Positions 26,213 to 33,513 of a stretch of 54,767 bases of DNA are shown here, piece by piece. The stretch is taken from NCBI GenBank assembly GCA_964630925.1, contig CAZVZK010000066.1:1-54767 (forward strand), read 5' to 3'. The notes below the pieces were generated by a model, which was not told the DNA's origin, made no database searches, and worked only from the letters and a program-made list of their open reading frames with translations. The translations under genes were made by a program, and so were the position numbers. The stretch comes from RGDT01 sp964630925. GTDB lineage: Bacteria > Planctomycetota > Planctomycetia > Gemmatales > Gemmataceae. Positions within the stretch are counted from its first letter, which is position 1; every line of letters begins with the position of its first letter.

Positions 26213-28309
26213 TCAGCGCAGCCAGATCACCGACTTGTCGCCCCCCGCCACCACCTCGCCGATCACGGCGGCCTCGAACAGGCCCGCCCCGTGGAGGCGT
26301 TCCAGCGCCTCCGCCGCGTGCTCGGGGCGCACCCCGGCGAGCATGCCGCCGCTCGTCTGCGGGTCGTACATCCAGGCCGGCGCGTCGCCGACGACACGGG
26401 CCGCGACGCGGGCGTTGCCGGGGTGCAGCGTGCTGGTGACCCCCGCCGCCACCACCTCCGCGAACCCCGCGTACACCGGCACCGCCTTCGTGTCGATGCG
26501 CGCCGACGCCCCGCTCGCGTCCAGCATCTCCAGCATGTGCCCGGCGAATCCGAAGCCGGTCACGTCGGTGCATCCCGTCACGTTCATCGAGCCGAAGATC
26601 AACCCCGCGTCCCGATTTGATGTGAGGAGGAGCGGCACGAGGGCGTCGAACCACTCGGCCCGGCACTCGCCGCGCATCCACGCCGCCAGGAGCGCCCCGC
26701 TGCCGAGGGGCTTGGTGAGGATGAGGAGGTCACCGACGCGCAGGCCGCCCTTGCGGAACAGCCGGTCCTTGTCGGCGAACCCCGTGACGCTGAACCCCAG
26801 CGCCAGCTCGGCCCCCTCCGAGGTGTGCCCGCCGGCGAGGATGACGCCCGTCTCACGCAGCGATTGCGACGCCCCTTCGAGCAGCTCGTACAGCATCGCC
26901 TCCTGCACCGGGCCGCGGGCGTACGGCAGCGTGGCGATGGCCAGGGCGGAGTAGGGCCGGGCGTTCATCGCGTACAGGTCGCTGACGGCGTTGAGGGCGG
27001 CCACGCGCCCGAACAGGTACGGGTCGTCGACGAACGCCTTGAAGTAATCGACGGTCTGCACCTCCACCTGGCCGTCCTTGCCGTGGGCGAAGACCGTCGC
27101 GTCCTCGGCCTCGCGCGTGCCGATGAGGATGCCCTCCGACCCCTGCATCTCCACGCGGCGCAGGGCCGCCCCCAGCACGTCGCCGGGCACCTTGGCCCCG
27201 CAGCCGCCGCAGCGCATCAGGTGGCCGGCGTCCTCCTTCATCGGCGGGAAGACGGTGAACTTCTGGACCCACGCCCGGTCGATGCGGTCCTTCAGCCACC
27301 TGGCCCAGCGCCCCTTGACCGCCAGCGGCCCGTAGCGGAAGACCGCCTCGCCGTCCGCCGTGTTCAGCAGGTTCAGCACCACCCACTGGGGGCGGAAGGG
27401 CCGCGGCCGCCTTTCATGGAAGTAATCGATGACGTTGCGGAACAGCACGCCGCCCTGACGCACCGCGTGGACGCCGTTGCGATCCAGGTCCGGGTAGGCG
27501 GCGAACGAGACGCAGTCGCCGGTGCCGAAGACCGCGTCGTCGTTCTCCGCCTGCAGCGTCGGGCGGACGGCCAGGAACCCCTTCGCGTCGAGTGACAATC
27601 GGCTGTCAGCCAGAAGAGCCGGCGGGGCGGCATCGGTGGCCCAGATGACCTCGTCGGCGTCGGGCCTTTCGCGGACGCGGTCGTTGAGCCGCACCTCGAC
27701 GCCGGCCTTCGCGAGGACGGCCTGGAAGTAAGGCAGGAGCGCCGGCCCGCCGTGGTACAGCGTCATCCGGAAGCCGGGGTACTTGCCGAGGCGTTTCCTG
27801 AAGGCCGCGGCTAGCTCGCAGCCGCTGGCCCCGCCGCCGACGATGGCGAGACGCAGGGGCGACCCGGCGGCGAGGCGGGCCTCGCACTCATCGAGCCGCT
27901 TGAGGAGGCGCGACAGGGGCCGGAGCATGAGCGGGTCGTCGGCGCCGGGCGGCACCACGACGCGCGACCCCAGCCCCAGGCCGAGCGCGTCGTAGGCGAG
28001 AGGCGGGCGGCCGTCGACGTGGACCTCGCGGCGGAGGGTGTCGATGCGGGTGGCCCGGCCCTTGATGAAGCGCACCCCGGCCTTGCGGCACAGGCGGACG
28101 AGGTCGATGGTGATGTCGTCGGCGGAGTACTCGCCGCCGACGTGGCCGGGCACCATCGCGGAGTAGGGGACGAGCGATGTTTCGCTGACCAGCGTGACGG
28201 CGACGCCGGGGGGCGGCTTCATCATGCACATGCGGACGAAGACGAGGTGGGCGTTGCCGGCGCCGACGAGGACGGCCTGCTTCTCGACGGGGTGCTGCGA
28301 TGGTCTCAT
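26213..28309 (-). CDS. selD: NADH-dehydrogenase-like/selenophosphate synthase (SelD) fusion
   Basis: This 698-residue fusion has an N-terminal pyridine-nucleotide-disulfide oxidoreductase domain (residues 1-350): FAD-binding 'AVLVGAGNAHL', NAD-binding 'LAIVGGGASGCELAA', 'VFGTGDCVSF'. The C-terminal SelD domain (about 360-698) has 'CGGC-GAK', where Cys370 and Lys373 align with the catalytic Cys and Lys of SelD. It also has 'TVDYFKAFVDDPYLFGRVAALNAVSDLYAM' and 'CTDVTGFGFAGHMLEM'. SelD makes selenophosphate from selenide and ATP, used for selenocysteine, 2-selenouridine tRNA or selenium cofactors. The fused flavoprotein may supply reduced selenide. Such fusions are known. The neighbouring TGA-containing thioredoxin gene is a likely customer. 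Confidence 0.95.
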   Translation of the reverse strand: MRPSQHPVEKQAVLVGAGNAHLVFVRMCMMKPPPGVAVTLVSETSLVPYSAMVPGHVGGEYSADDITIDLVRLCRKAGVRFIKGRATRIDTLRREVHVDGRPPLAYDALGLGLGSRVVVPPGADDPLMLRPLSRLLKRLDECEARLAAGSPLRLAIVGGGASGCELAAAFRKRLGKYPGFRMTLYHGGPALLPYFQAVLAKAGVEVRLNDRVRERPDADEVIWATDAAPPALLADSRLSLDAKGFLAVRPTLQAENDDAVFGTGDCVSFAAYPDLDRNGVHAVRQGGVLFRNVIDYFHERRPRPFRPQWVVLNLLNTADGEAVFRYGPLAVKGRWARWLKDRIDRAWVQKFTVFPPMKEDAGHLMRCGGCGAKVPGDVLGAALRRVEMQGSEGILIGTREAEDATVFAHGKDGQVEVQTVDYFKAFVDDPYLFGRVAALNAVSDLYAMNARPYSALAIATLPYARGPVQEAMLYELLEGASQSLRETGVILAGGHTSEGAELALGFSVTGFADKDRLFRKGGLRVGDLLILTKPLGSGALLAAWMRGECRAEWFDALVPLLLTSNRDAGLIFGSMNVTGCTDVTGFGFAGHMLEMLDASGASARIDTKAVPVYAGFAEVVAAGVTSTLHPGNARVAARVVGDAPAWMYDPQTSGGMLAGVRPEHAAEALERLHGAGLFEAAVIGEVVAGGDKSVIWLR

Positions 28310-28318
28310 GCGGGCATT

Positions 28319-29656
28319 CTACGGAGGCCCCAGCCCGAGCAGGAGACGCCAGGGGACGTAGATGGTCCCCCCGGGCTCGTGGAGAATGAACGTCGCCTCA
28401 TCGTACAGACGGCCCACGCCGCTGGGGCACCAGGGGCGGTTAAAGCGAGCGATGGGCGGGGTGACGTGTCCGCTCACGACATCCAAGAAGGACGCCCCCT
28501 CCCTCCCCGGCAGCGCCACCCAGCGGCTGCCGCCGTCGAACACCGGCCACGACACGTCGCGCGGGAGGGCCTCATGGCGGATGAGCCGCCAAGCCTGGCC
28601 TTCCCTCCGCCAAGCCGTGATGAAGCCGGACTGAAGGATATCCCCGCCCGCAGGGGCCTCACGCCATTGATTGCGATACGTCACGAGGAGGGTGGCACCC
28701 TCCAAGAGAATCGCCTCAAAGCAATTGACGTTCCACCCCGGCTCGCTTGGAACTGGGTCGATCTCCATGCGAACGCCGTCGCGGCTGTACAATGCTGGCC
28801 CGTTCGCCGTCCCACCCGGACGCGCGATGAGCATCTCGTCTCCAGGCGAAAAATCCCACCAGTCATGCACCTCTTCGGCCGTCCAGGTGAGACGCCATTG
28901 TCCATCGTCCAATCGGAACACGTGGGCGCGGGGGGTGACGAGCACAAGCGTCCTCTCGTCCTCCGAGAGAAAGGCGTAGGAGCTGCAGCCAGACTGATTC
29001 GGAATCCGCTCCCAGCTCGCCGTGAACGGGTAGTCGAGGACGAGGGTATTGTCAACGTTCCGCCAGAGCATCAAACGATTGTCGTCCTCGACGGAGATCG
29101 TGTATCGAGTGTCCGCAGGCGCCTGGGCGGCGGGCTGCCATTGGTACTCTGGCACGGGTCCGACCAGGACACGCCTGGGCGGCTCCTGCCCCTTCTGTCG
29201 GAGGTCATGGCAGGCCGCACAGAGCGTGCCCATCCAGCCGATGCGCCCCGGCGGCCCGAAGGCCCCGCAGGCGCAGGCCACCACCCACTCCGTGCCGACG
29301 CGGAAGCACTGAGAGCCCGAGAAGAACCACACCGGCGGATGCCCACTCGTGATCGGGTACGCCCCATCCTCCGGGAAGCTGTACTGCTCGTGGGCCGCCT
29401 GGACACGGAAGTGTCGTCGCCCGACGTGGTCGGTCCACCAGACCAGCGCCACGCCCGAGATCCGGCCGTGTCGTTTAACGTCCCACTCGCGGAAGCCCTC
29501 GGCCTCGCCGCGCGCCTCCGCCGCCACCCCGAGCCAGTCTTCGTAGGTCAAGGCGAGGCGCGGCCCCGCGTTGGCGGCGGCCTGTGCCTCCGTCAGCGCC
29601 GAGACCAGCTCCAGGCCGCTCGGCCGGATCATCACGCGGTCGTAGCACGTCTGCAT
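28319..29656 (-). CDS. Zinc-ribbon-like/beta-propeller-like protein, paralogue A
   Basis: This 445-residue protein is not assigned to a family I know by name. It shares with the next gene the opening 'MQTCYDR(V/L)M(I/V)RPS', then 'FREW', '(I/V)..V.(L/M)VWWTDH.GRRHFRV', 'HPP.WF.S..QCFRV', a C-x-C-G site and 'GWMGT.CAACHD'. Together these look like a four-Cys zinc site at about 120-155. The second half (from about 200) is beta-rich with repeated 'LV..Y', 'W', 'LPGREG' elements, like a WD40-type propeller. I start at ATG 29656, aligned with the paralogue; ATG 29704 would overlap the paralogue's stop by ATGA and add 16 residues. No signal peptide; probably cytoplasmic. Confidence 0.7.
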   Translation of the reverse strand: MQTCYDRVMIRPSGLELVSALTEAQAAANAGPRLALTYEDWLGVAAEARGEAEGFREWDVKRHGRISGVALVWWTDHVGRRHFRVQAAHEQYSFPEDGAYPITSGHPPVWFFSGSQCFRVGTEWVVACACGAFGPPGRIGWMGTLCAACHDLRQKGQEPPRRVLVGPVPEYQWQPAAQAPADTRYTISVEDDNRLMLWRNVDNTLVLDYPFTASWERIPNQSGCSSYAFLSEDERTLVLVTPRAHVFRLDDGQWRLTWTAEEVHDWWDFSPGDEMLIARPGGTANGPALYSRDGVRMEIDPVPSEPGWNVNCFEAILLEGATLLVTYRNQWREAPAGGDILQSGFITAWRREGQAWRLIRHEALPRDVSWPVFDGGSRWVALPGREGASFLDVVSGHVTPPIARFNRPWCPSGVGRLYDEATFILHEPGGTIYVPWRLLLGLGPP

Positions 29657-29700
29657 CGGGCGTCCCACGTCGATAGGGGTGTCGCACGACTCTCCGGCGT

Positions 29701-31077
29701 TCATCGTAGCAGGAGACGCCAGGGGACGCGGACAGCGGGGTGGAGCCTCGGGGTGATGTCCGCCTCTTCGCCGGGCGGGACGGCCACTCGCCGGAAAGGA
29801 AGATGAGCCGCGTCGGCCCCGTGCGAAAAGATCGCCTCGCCACCGGGGAGGAACCTTACGCCCTGGACTGTCAGGTGCAGGAAGCAGGCGATCTCGCCCA
29901 GCGCCTCCCCCGTCACGAGGCACCGGATGGCCACCCCCGGCCGGCCCAGCTCCGTCGCCGCGAGCCACATGCCGTCCGGCGAGAACCACGACTGTGAAAT
30001 GGATGGGATCTGCAACCTGCGGATGACCTTCCACCCGTCGGGGCCTCTCTCCCATGTCGTCACCTCCTCGGTATCCGCAGGGCGCTCCCACTGCCGGTAT
30101 TCGGAAACGACCCGGTGTAACGTCTCCGTCCCTTGAAAGGCCATCCGACATACAAAGGCCCGCCCTGGAGTGGTGGCGTCCGTCTGCTCGACGACGGCCG
30201 GCTCCCCGTGCCGATCGACGATGAGGAGCTCGGCCAGACTCGCGGCAGCCGCGAAAGCGCCCCCCTCCGCGAGGGCGACTGCAGTGGCGTGTTCTGGGGT
30301 CTGCCATGCGACCCATGCTTGCTCCCAGACGCCATCCCGCAGGCTGTAGGCCACGTGCTCTGGGTTCGTCACCAGGAGGGCGGTTTCATCCGGCGACACC
30401 AACCAGCGTACCACCGGTGGGCCGAATCCTTCGACGGGGGGTGGGATCGGATGCCGCAGCACCTCCTCCCCCTCCGGGCGTCGCCGAACGACGACGGCGC
30501 TGTCCTCCTGCTTCACGTCCAGCGCGGAGGTCCCGATCTCCGCCTCCTCGCGCGATGCCCTCCCTGGACGCACCGTCACGGGCACCGTCGATCCCTCCTG
30601 GGCGCGGTCGTGGCACGCGGCGCATCGCGTCCCCATCCACGCCAACGCCCGCATCTCCCCTGCCTCCCCGCACGGGCACACCACACGCCAGCCCTCACCT
30701 GCCCCCGTCCGTACGCGGAAACACTGACCCACCGAGGCGAACCAGAGCGGCGGGTGGCCCCGCGCGATCATCCCGTCCCGCGGCCCCAGCCCGGACCACC
30801 CGGGCCAGCGCTCGGCCATCACCCGGAAATGCCGGCGCCCGGCGTGGTCGGTCCACCACACCATCGCCACGGCCACGGCACCGTAGTACCGCACGTCACT
30901 CCACTCGCGGAAGCCCTCGCGGAGCGGCCTGGCCGCCCCGATGGCGTTGTTCCAATCCTCCGCCTCGACGTGCAAGACGGGGTCATCCCCGTTGCCCGCG
31001 GCGAGGGCCTCGTCCAGCGCCTGCCGCAGCAGGTTCACCGAGGGCCTGACCATCAGGCGGTCATAGCACGTCTGCAT
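29701..31077 (-). CDS. Zinc-ribbon-like/beta-propeller-like protein, paralogue B
   Basis: This 458-residue tandem paralogue of the preceding gene shares its N-terminal third almost in register ('MQTCYDRLMVRPS', 'VWWTDHAGRRHFRV', 'GHPPLWFASVGQCFRV', 'CPCGEAGE', 'AWMGTRCAACHDRA'). The propeller-like second half is more divergent. The pair probably arose by a local duplication followed by divergence of the second domain. It lies 21 bp downstream of the TIGR03067-type gene on the same strand and 44 bp ahead of paralogue A, so all three could be one operon. Function unknown. Confidence 0.7.
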   Translation of the reverse strand: MQTCYDRLMVRPSVNLLRQALDEALAAGNGDDPVLHVEAEDWNNAIGAARPLREGFREWSDVRYYGAVAVAMVWWTDHAGRRHFRVMAERWPGWSGLGPRDGMIARGHPPLWFASVGQCFRVRTGAGEGWRVVCPCGEAGEMRALAWMGTRCAACHDRAQEGSTVPVTVRPGRASREEAEIGTSALDVKQEDSAVVVRRRPEGEEVLRHPIPPPVEGFGPPVVRWLVSPDETALLVTNPEHVAYSLRDGVWEQAWVAWQTPEHATAVALAEGGAFAAAASLAELLIVDRHGEPAVVEQTDATTPGRAFVCRMAFQGTETLHRVVSEYRQWERPADTEEVTTWERGPDGWKVIRRLQIPSISQSWFSPDGMWLAATELGRPGVAIRCLVTGEALGEIACFLHLTVQGVRFLPGGEAIFSHGADAAHLPFRRVAVPPGEEADITPRLHPAVRVPWRLLLR

Positions 31078-31098
31078 CGGGCGCCCCCGCGGTGTGCG

Positions 31099-31551
31099 TC
31101 ACTTCGCGCCCTTGAGCGCCCTCTTGAACACCGAGAAGTAGCGCCCCGGCACGTTCGGGTCGAAGTCGCCCGCCTTCACGCCCCCGTAGGACGTGCACAG
31201 CGTCAGCGTGTCGCCCTCGATCTTCAGGACGCCCTCGTGCCCGTCGGCGGCCTTGCGCCACTTCAGGCGGATGACGACGGGCTTCGCCTTCTCGTCGAGC
31301 GTGAAGTCCCAGACGCCGTGCGTCACGTCCGCCCCCTGCGTGTACGTCATCACGTTCCCCTCGATGACGAGGTGGACGGGCGGGCCGTGCGGCATCGCCA
31401 GGCTGATCGGCGTGCCGCCGTTCGTGTACGTCGTGCGCCGCCACGAGCCCTGGAGCGCCTCCAGCACCGAGCGCGGCGCCGCCGGCTTCAGGAAGGGCGC
31501 GGGCGCGAATCCGGCAGAGGCGATGGCGGCGGCCAGGAGCAGGGTACGCAT
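31099..31551 (-). CDS. TIGR03067-domain exported protein
   Basis: This 150-residue protein has a signal peptide (residues 1-16). It then shows the planctomycete-typical beta-barrel pattern: 'LQGSWRRTTYTNGG', 'HLVIEGNVMTYTQG', 'GVWDFTLDEKAKPVVIRLKW', 'GVLKIEGDTLTLC..YGG'. The 'L.G.W' opening, 'G....I..D.L..C' and final 'R...F' features match TIGR03067, an abundant exported domain of unknown function in planctomycetes. No catalytic residues are known. It is divergent from the aldo/keto reductase gene at 31631. Confidence 0.85.
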   Translation of the reverse strand: MRTLLLAAAIASAGFAPAPFLKPAAPRSVLEALQGSWRRTTYTNGGTPISLAMPHGPPVHLVIEGNVMTYTQGADVTHGVWDFTLDEKAKPVVIRLKWRKAADGHEGVLKIEGDTLTLCTSYGGVKAGDFDPNVPGRYFSVFKRALKGAK

Positions 31552-31630
31552 GACGGGCCTCCACGGGTGCGGGACGTTCCGGCGCCCGCCTCTACTCTAC
31601 CCAATGCCCCCGCCGACTGGAGCCCCCGCG

Positions 31631-32626
31631 ATGAACCGCCGCCGCCTCGGCCGCACCGGCCTCAAGGTGTCCGAGCTGTGCCTCGGCACGATGACCTTCG
31701 CCGCCCAGGCCGACGAGGCCGCCTCCCGCGCCATCATGGACGCCGCCGCCGAGGCCGGCATCGACTTCATTGACACCGCCGACTGCTACCCCGTCCCCAT
31801 CGACCTCGCCACCGTGGGCCGCACCGAGGAGTACGTCGGCCGCTGGCTCGAGGGCCGCCGCCACCAGTTCGTCCTGGCGACGAAGTGCCGCGTCCGCGTC
31901 GGCCCCGGCCCCAACGACGAGGGCCTGTCGCGCCGCCACATCATGGCATCGTGCGAGGCCAGCCTGCGCCGCCTCCGCACGGATTACATCGACCTGTACC
32001 AGGCCCACTCGCCCGACCCCGAGACGCCCATCGACGAGACGCTGCGCGCCTTCGACGACCTCGTCCGCCAGGGCAAGGTGCGCTACGTCGGCTGCTCCAA
32101 CTACGCCGCCTGGCAGCTCGCCCTCGCGCTGGGCGTCAGCGAGCGCCACGGCCTGGCCCGGTTCGACTGCCTCCAGCCGCGCTACAACATCCTGCACCGC
32201 GACATCGAGGCCGAGCAGCTCCCCCTGTGCCGCGACCAGGGCGTCGGCGTGATCGCGTACAACCCCCTGGCCGGCGGCCTCCTCAGCGGCAAGTACGCCG
32301 ACCCCGGCACCATCCCCGAGGGCACGCGCTTCGCGCTGGGGAAGGCGGGCGAGCTGTACCGCGAACGCTACTGGCACCGCGCCCAGTTCGACGCCGTCGA
32401 GCGCCTCAAACGGCACTTCGACGCCAGGGGGGTGTCGCTGGTGAGCGCCGCCGTGGCGTGGGTGCTGGCGCAGCCGGGCATCACGTCGGCGATCCTCGGG
32501 GCGTCGCGCCCCGAGCAGCTCGGCGCGAGCATCGCCGGCGCGGCGCTGAAACTGGACGAGGCCGATCTGGAGGCGTGCGGCCTGGCGTGGCTGTCGCTGC
32601 CGCGGCCGGCTTCGCCGGCCAGGTGA
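31631..32626 (+). CDS. Aldo/keto reductase
   Basis: This 331-residue NAD(P)-dependent oxidoreductase belongs to the aldo/keto reductase superfamily. Motifs: 'RRLGRTGLKVSELCLGTMTFA' at the start, Asp and Tyr in 'FIDTADCYPV', Lys in 'LATKCRV', His in 'DLYQAHSPDP', 'VRYVGCSNYAAWQL', and the cofactor loop 'AILGASRPEQL'. It is of the AKR11/YajO-like type, different from the galactose/fucose-dehydrogenase-like enzyme at 6093. The substrate is unknown. ATG 31631 is the first codon giving the family N-terminus; long upstream readings in this frame are not protein-like. It is the last intact gene before an 880-bp spacer. Confidence 0.92.
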   Translation: MNRRRLGRTGLKVSELCLGTMTFAAQADEAASRAIMDAAAEAGIDFIDTADCYPVPIDLATVGRTEEYVGRWLEGRRHQFVLATKCRVRVGPGPNDEGLSRRHIMASCEASLRRLRTDYIDLYQAHSPDPETPIDETLRAFDDLVRQGKVRYVGCSNYAAWQLALALGVSERHGLARFDCLQPRYNILHRDIEAEQLPLCRDQGVGVIAYNPLAGGLLSGKYADPGTIPEGTRFALGKAGELYRERYWHRAQFDAVERLKRHFDARGVSLVSAAVAWVLAQPGITSAILGASRPEQLGASIAGAALKLDEADLEACGLAWLSLPRPASPAR

Positions 32627-32631
32627 CGGGC

Positions 32632-32703
32632 CGGCCTCTCGGCTTCGAAATGCTCGGGGGGCTGGGCCGTGGCCAGATGGGCGTGGCCCACAAGGCGCGA
32701 GTC
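32632..32703 (+). pseudogene. Fragment resembling the glycine loop of a Ser/Thr protein kinase
   Basis: About 24 codons read RPLGFEMLGGLGRGQMGVAH followed by KARV. This matches the planctomycete Ser/Thr kinase start 'Y..L..LGRGGMGVVYKAR', with Gln for Gly and Ala-His for Val-Tyr. No Lys-containing strand, HRD or DFG region follows, and the frame then becomes Arg/Gly-rich nonsense. It lies immediately after the aldo/keto reductase stop, so I read it as a decayed or truncated kinase copy. It is short enough for a chance match. Confidence 0.35.
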
Positions 32704-33513
32704 GGCGGCCCGCACGGCCGGAGTCCTGGCCGCCACTGGCGAGGACCGCACGCAGTGGCGCCGGCGTGCCGTGGATCGGCCTGCCCACGGCGGGGGTGGC
32801 ACCCACGCCGAAAAGCGGGTGAATCCCCGTGGCGGCGCCGCTGAGCGAGGAGGAACGAGGTGCTTGAGGACATCGGGCGCTGGGGGGATGTGGTGGGCGG
32901 AGGAGGACTCCTCTGCTTCATTGTTAGCGTCCGTACACCTGGGGTCAAGGGGTGACGCCGGCCCTCCAAGGCCTCCTGTGAGGGGGGGGCGAAAGTGAGC
33001 GTGTGAGCGTGTGAGCAGGTGACTCGCGCACTCGGCGCCGTTCGGTGACAGGGTGCGTCAGTCGGCGCCAGAGTCACCTGCTCACTCGGGGGGGGGAAGT
33101 GGGCAGGTGACTCCCCGGAGTGGGCAGATGACTCGGCGCCCGACGGGCCTCGCGTCCGCCGCAGGAAGGCCGGCACGTGACAGCACCCCTTGAAATGCAA
33201 GTTGTGTCCGGAGAGGCCCGATGGCGCACGATCAGCGTTGGATTTTCATTGCAGGGGGGTGTCTGGGGGGGTGCAATGCAATGCAATTCGCACCCGCTGG
33301 CGGGCCTGTCCACGGACGGACGGACGCCGGCGCGGCCCGCTCCCGATTGCGGTCCTCACCCTGTTTCTCCAGAAGGTCGGTAGAGGCTGCGCTGCTACGG
33401 GAACGCACCCGGCGCCCATCGCAGGCGCGCTCTGGCGTCAGACGGGCCCGCGCGGTATGGTACTCACCACCCGCAGCTTGCCGCGCTGACCCACACCCCT
33501 GAGGCACTCACGG
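32704..33513. other. Intergenic stretch with palindromes, no gene seen
   Basis: About 810 bp lie between the kinase-like fragment and the intact kinase gene. No frame gives a protein-like sequence. It carries GAGCGTGT direct repeats, a 15-bp inverted repeat at 33011-33085, a partial copy of a motif also found at 35615, and a TGCAA triplet repeat near 33275. The segment 33225-33285 is clearly lower in GC than its surroundings. Confidence 0.5.
33011..33085. repeat. Perfect 15-bp inverted repeat (GTGAGCAGGTGACTC)
   Basis: GTGAGCAGGTGACTC at 33011-33025 is the exact reverse complement of 33071-33085, with a 45-bp spacer. A third, partial copy (CAGGTGACTCC) follows at 33104-33114 and the same motif recurs at 35629-35639. 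The structure could be a dispersed palindromic element or a protein-binding site. Confidence 0.75.
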
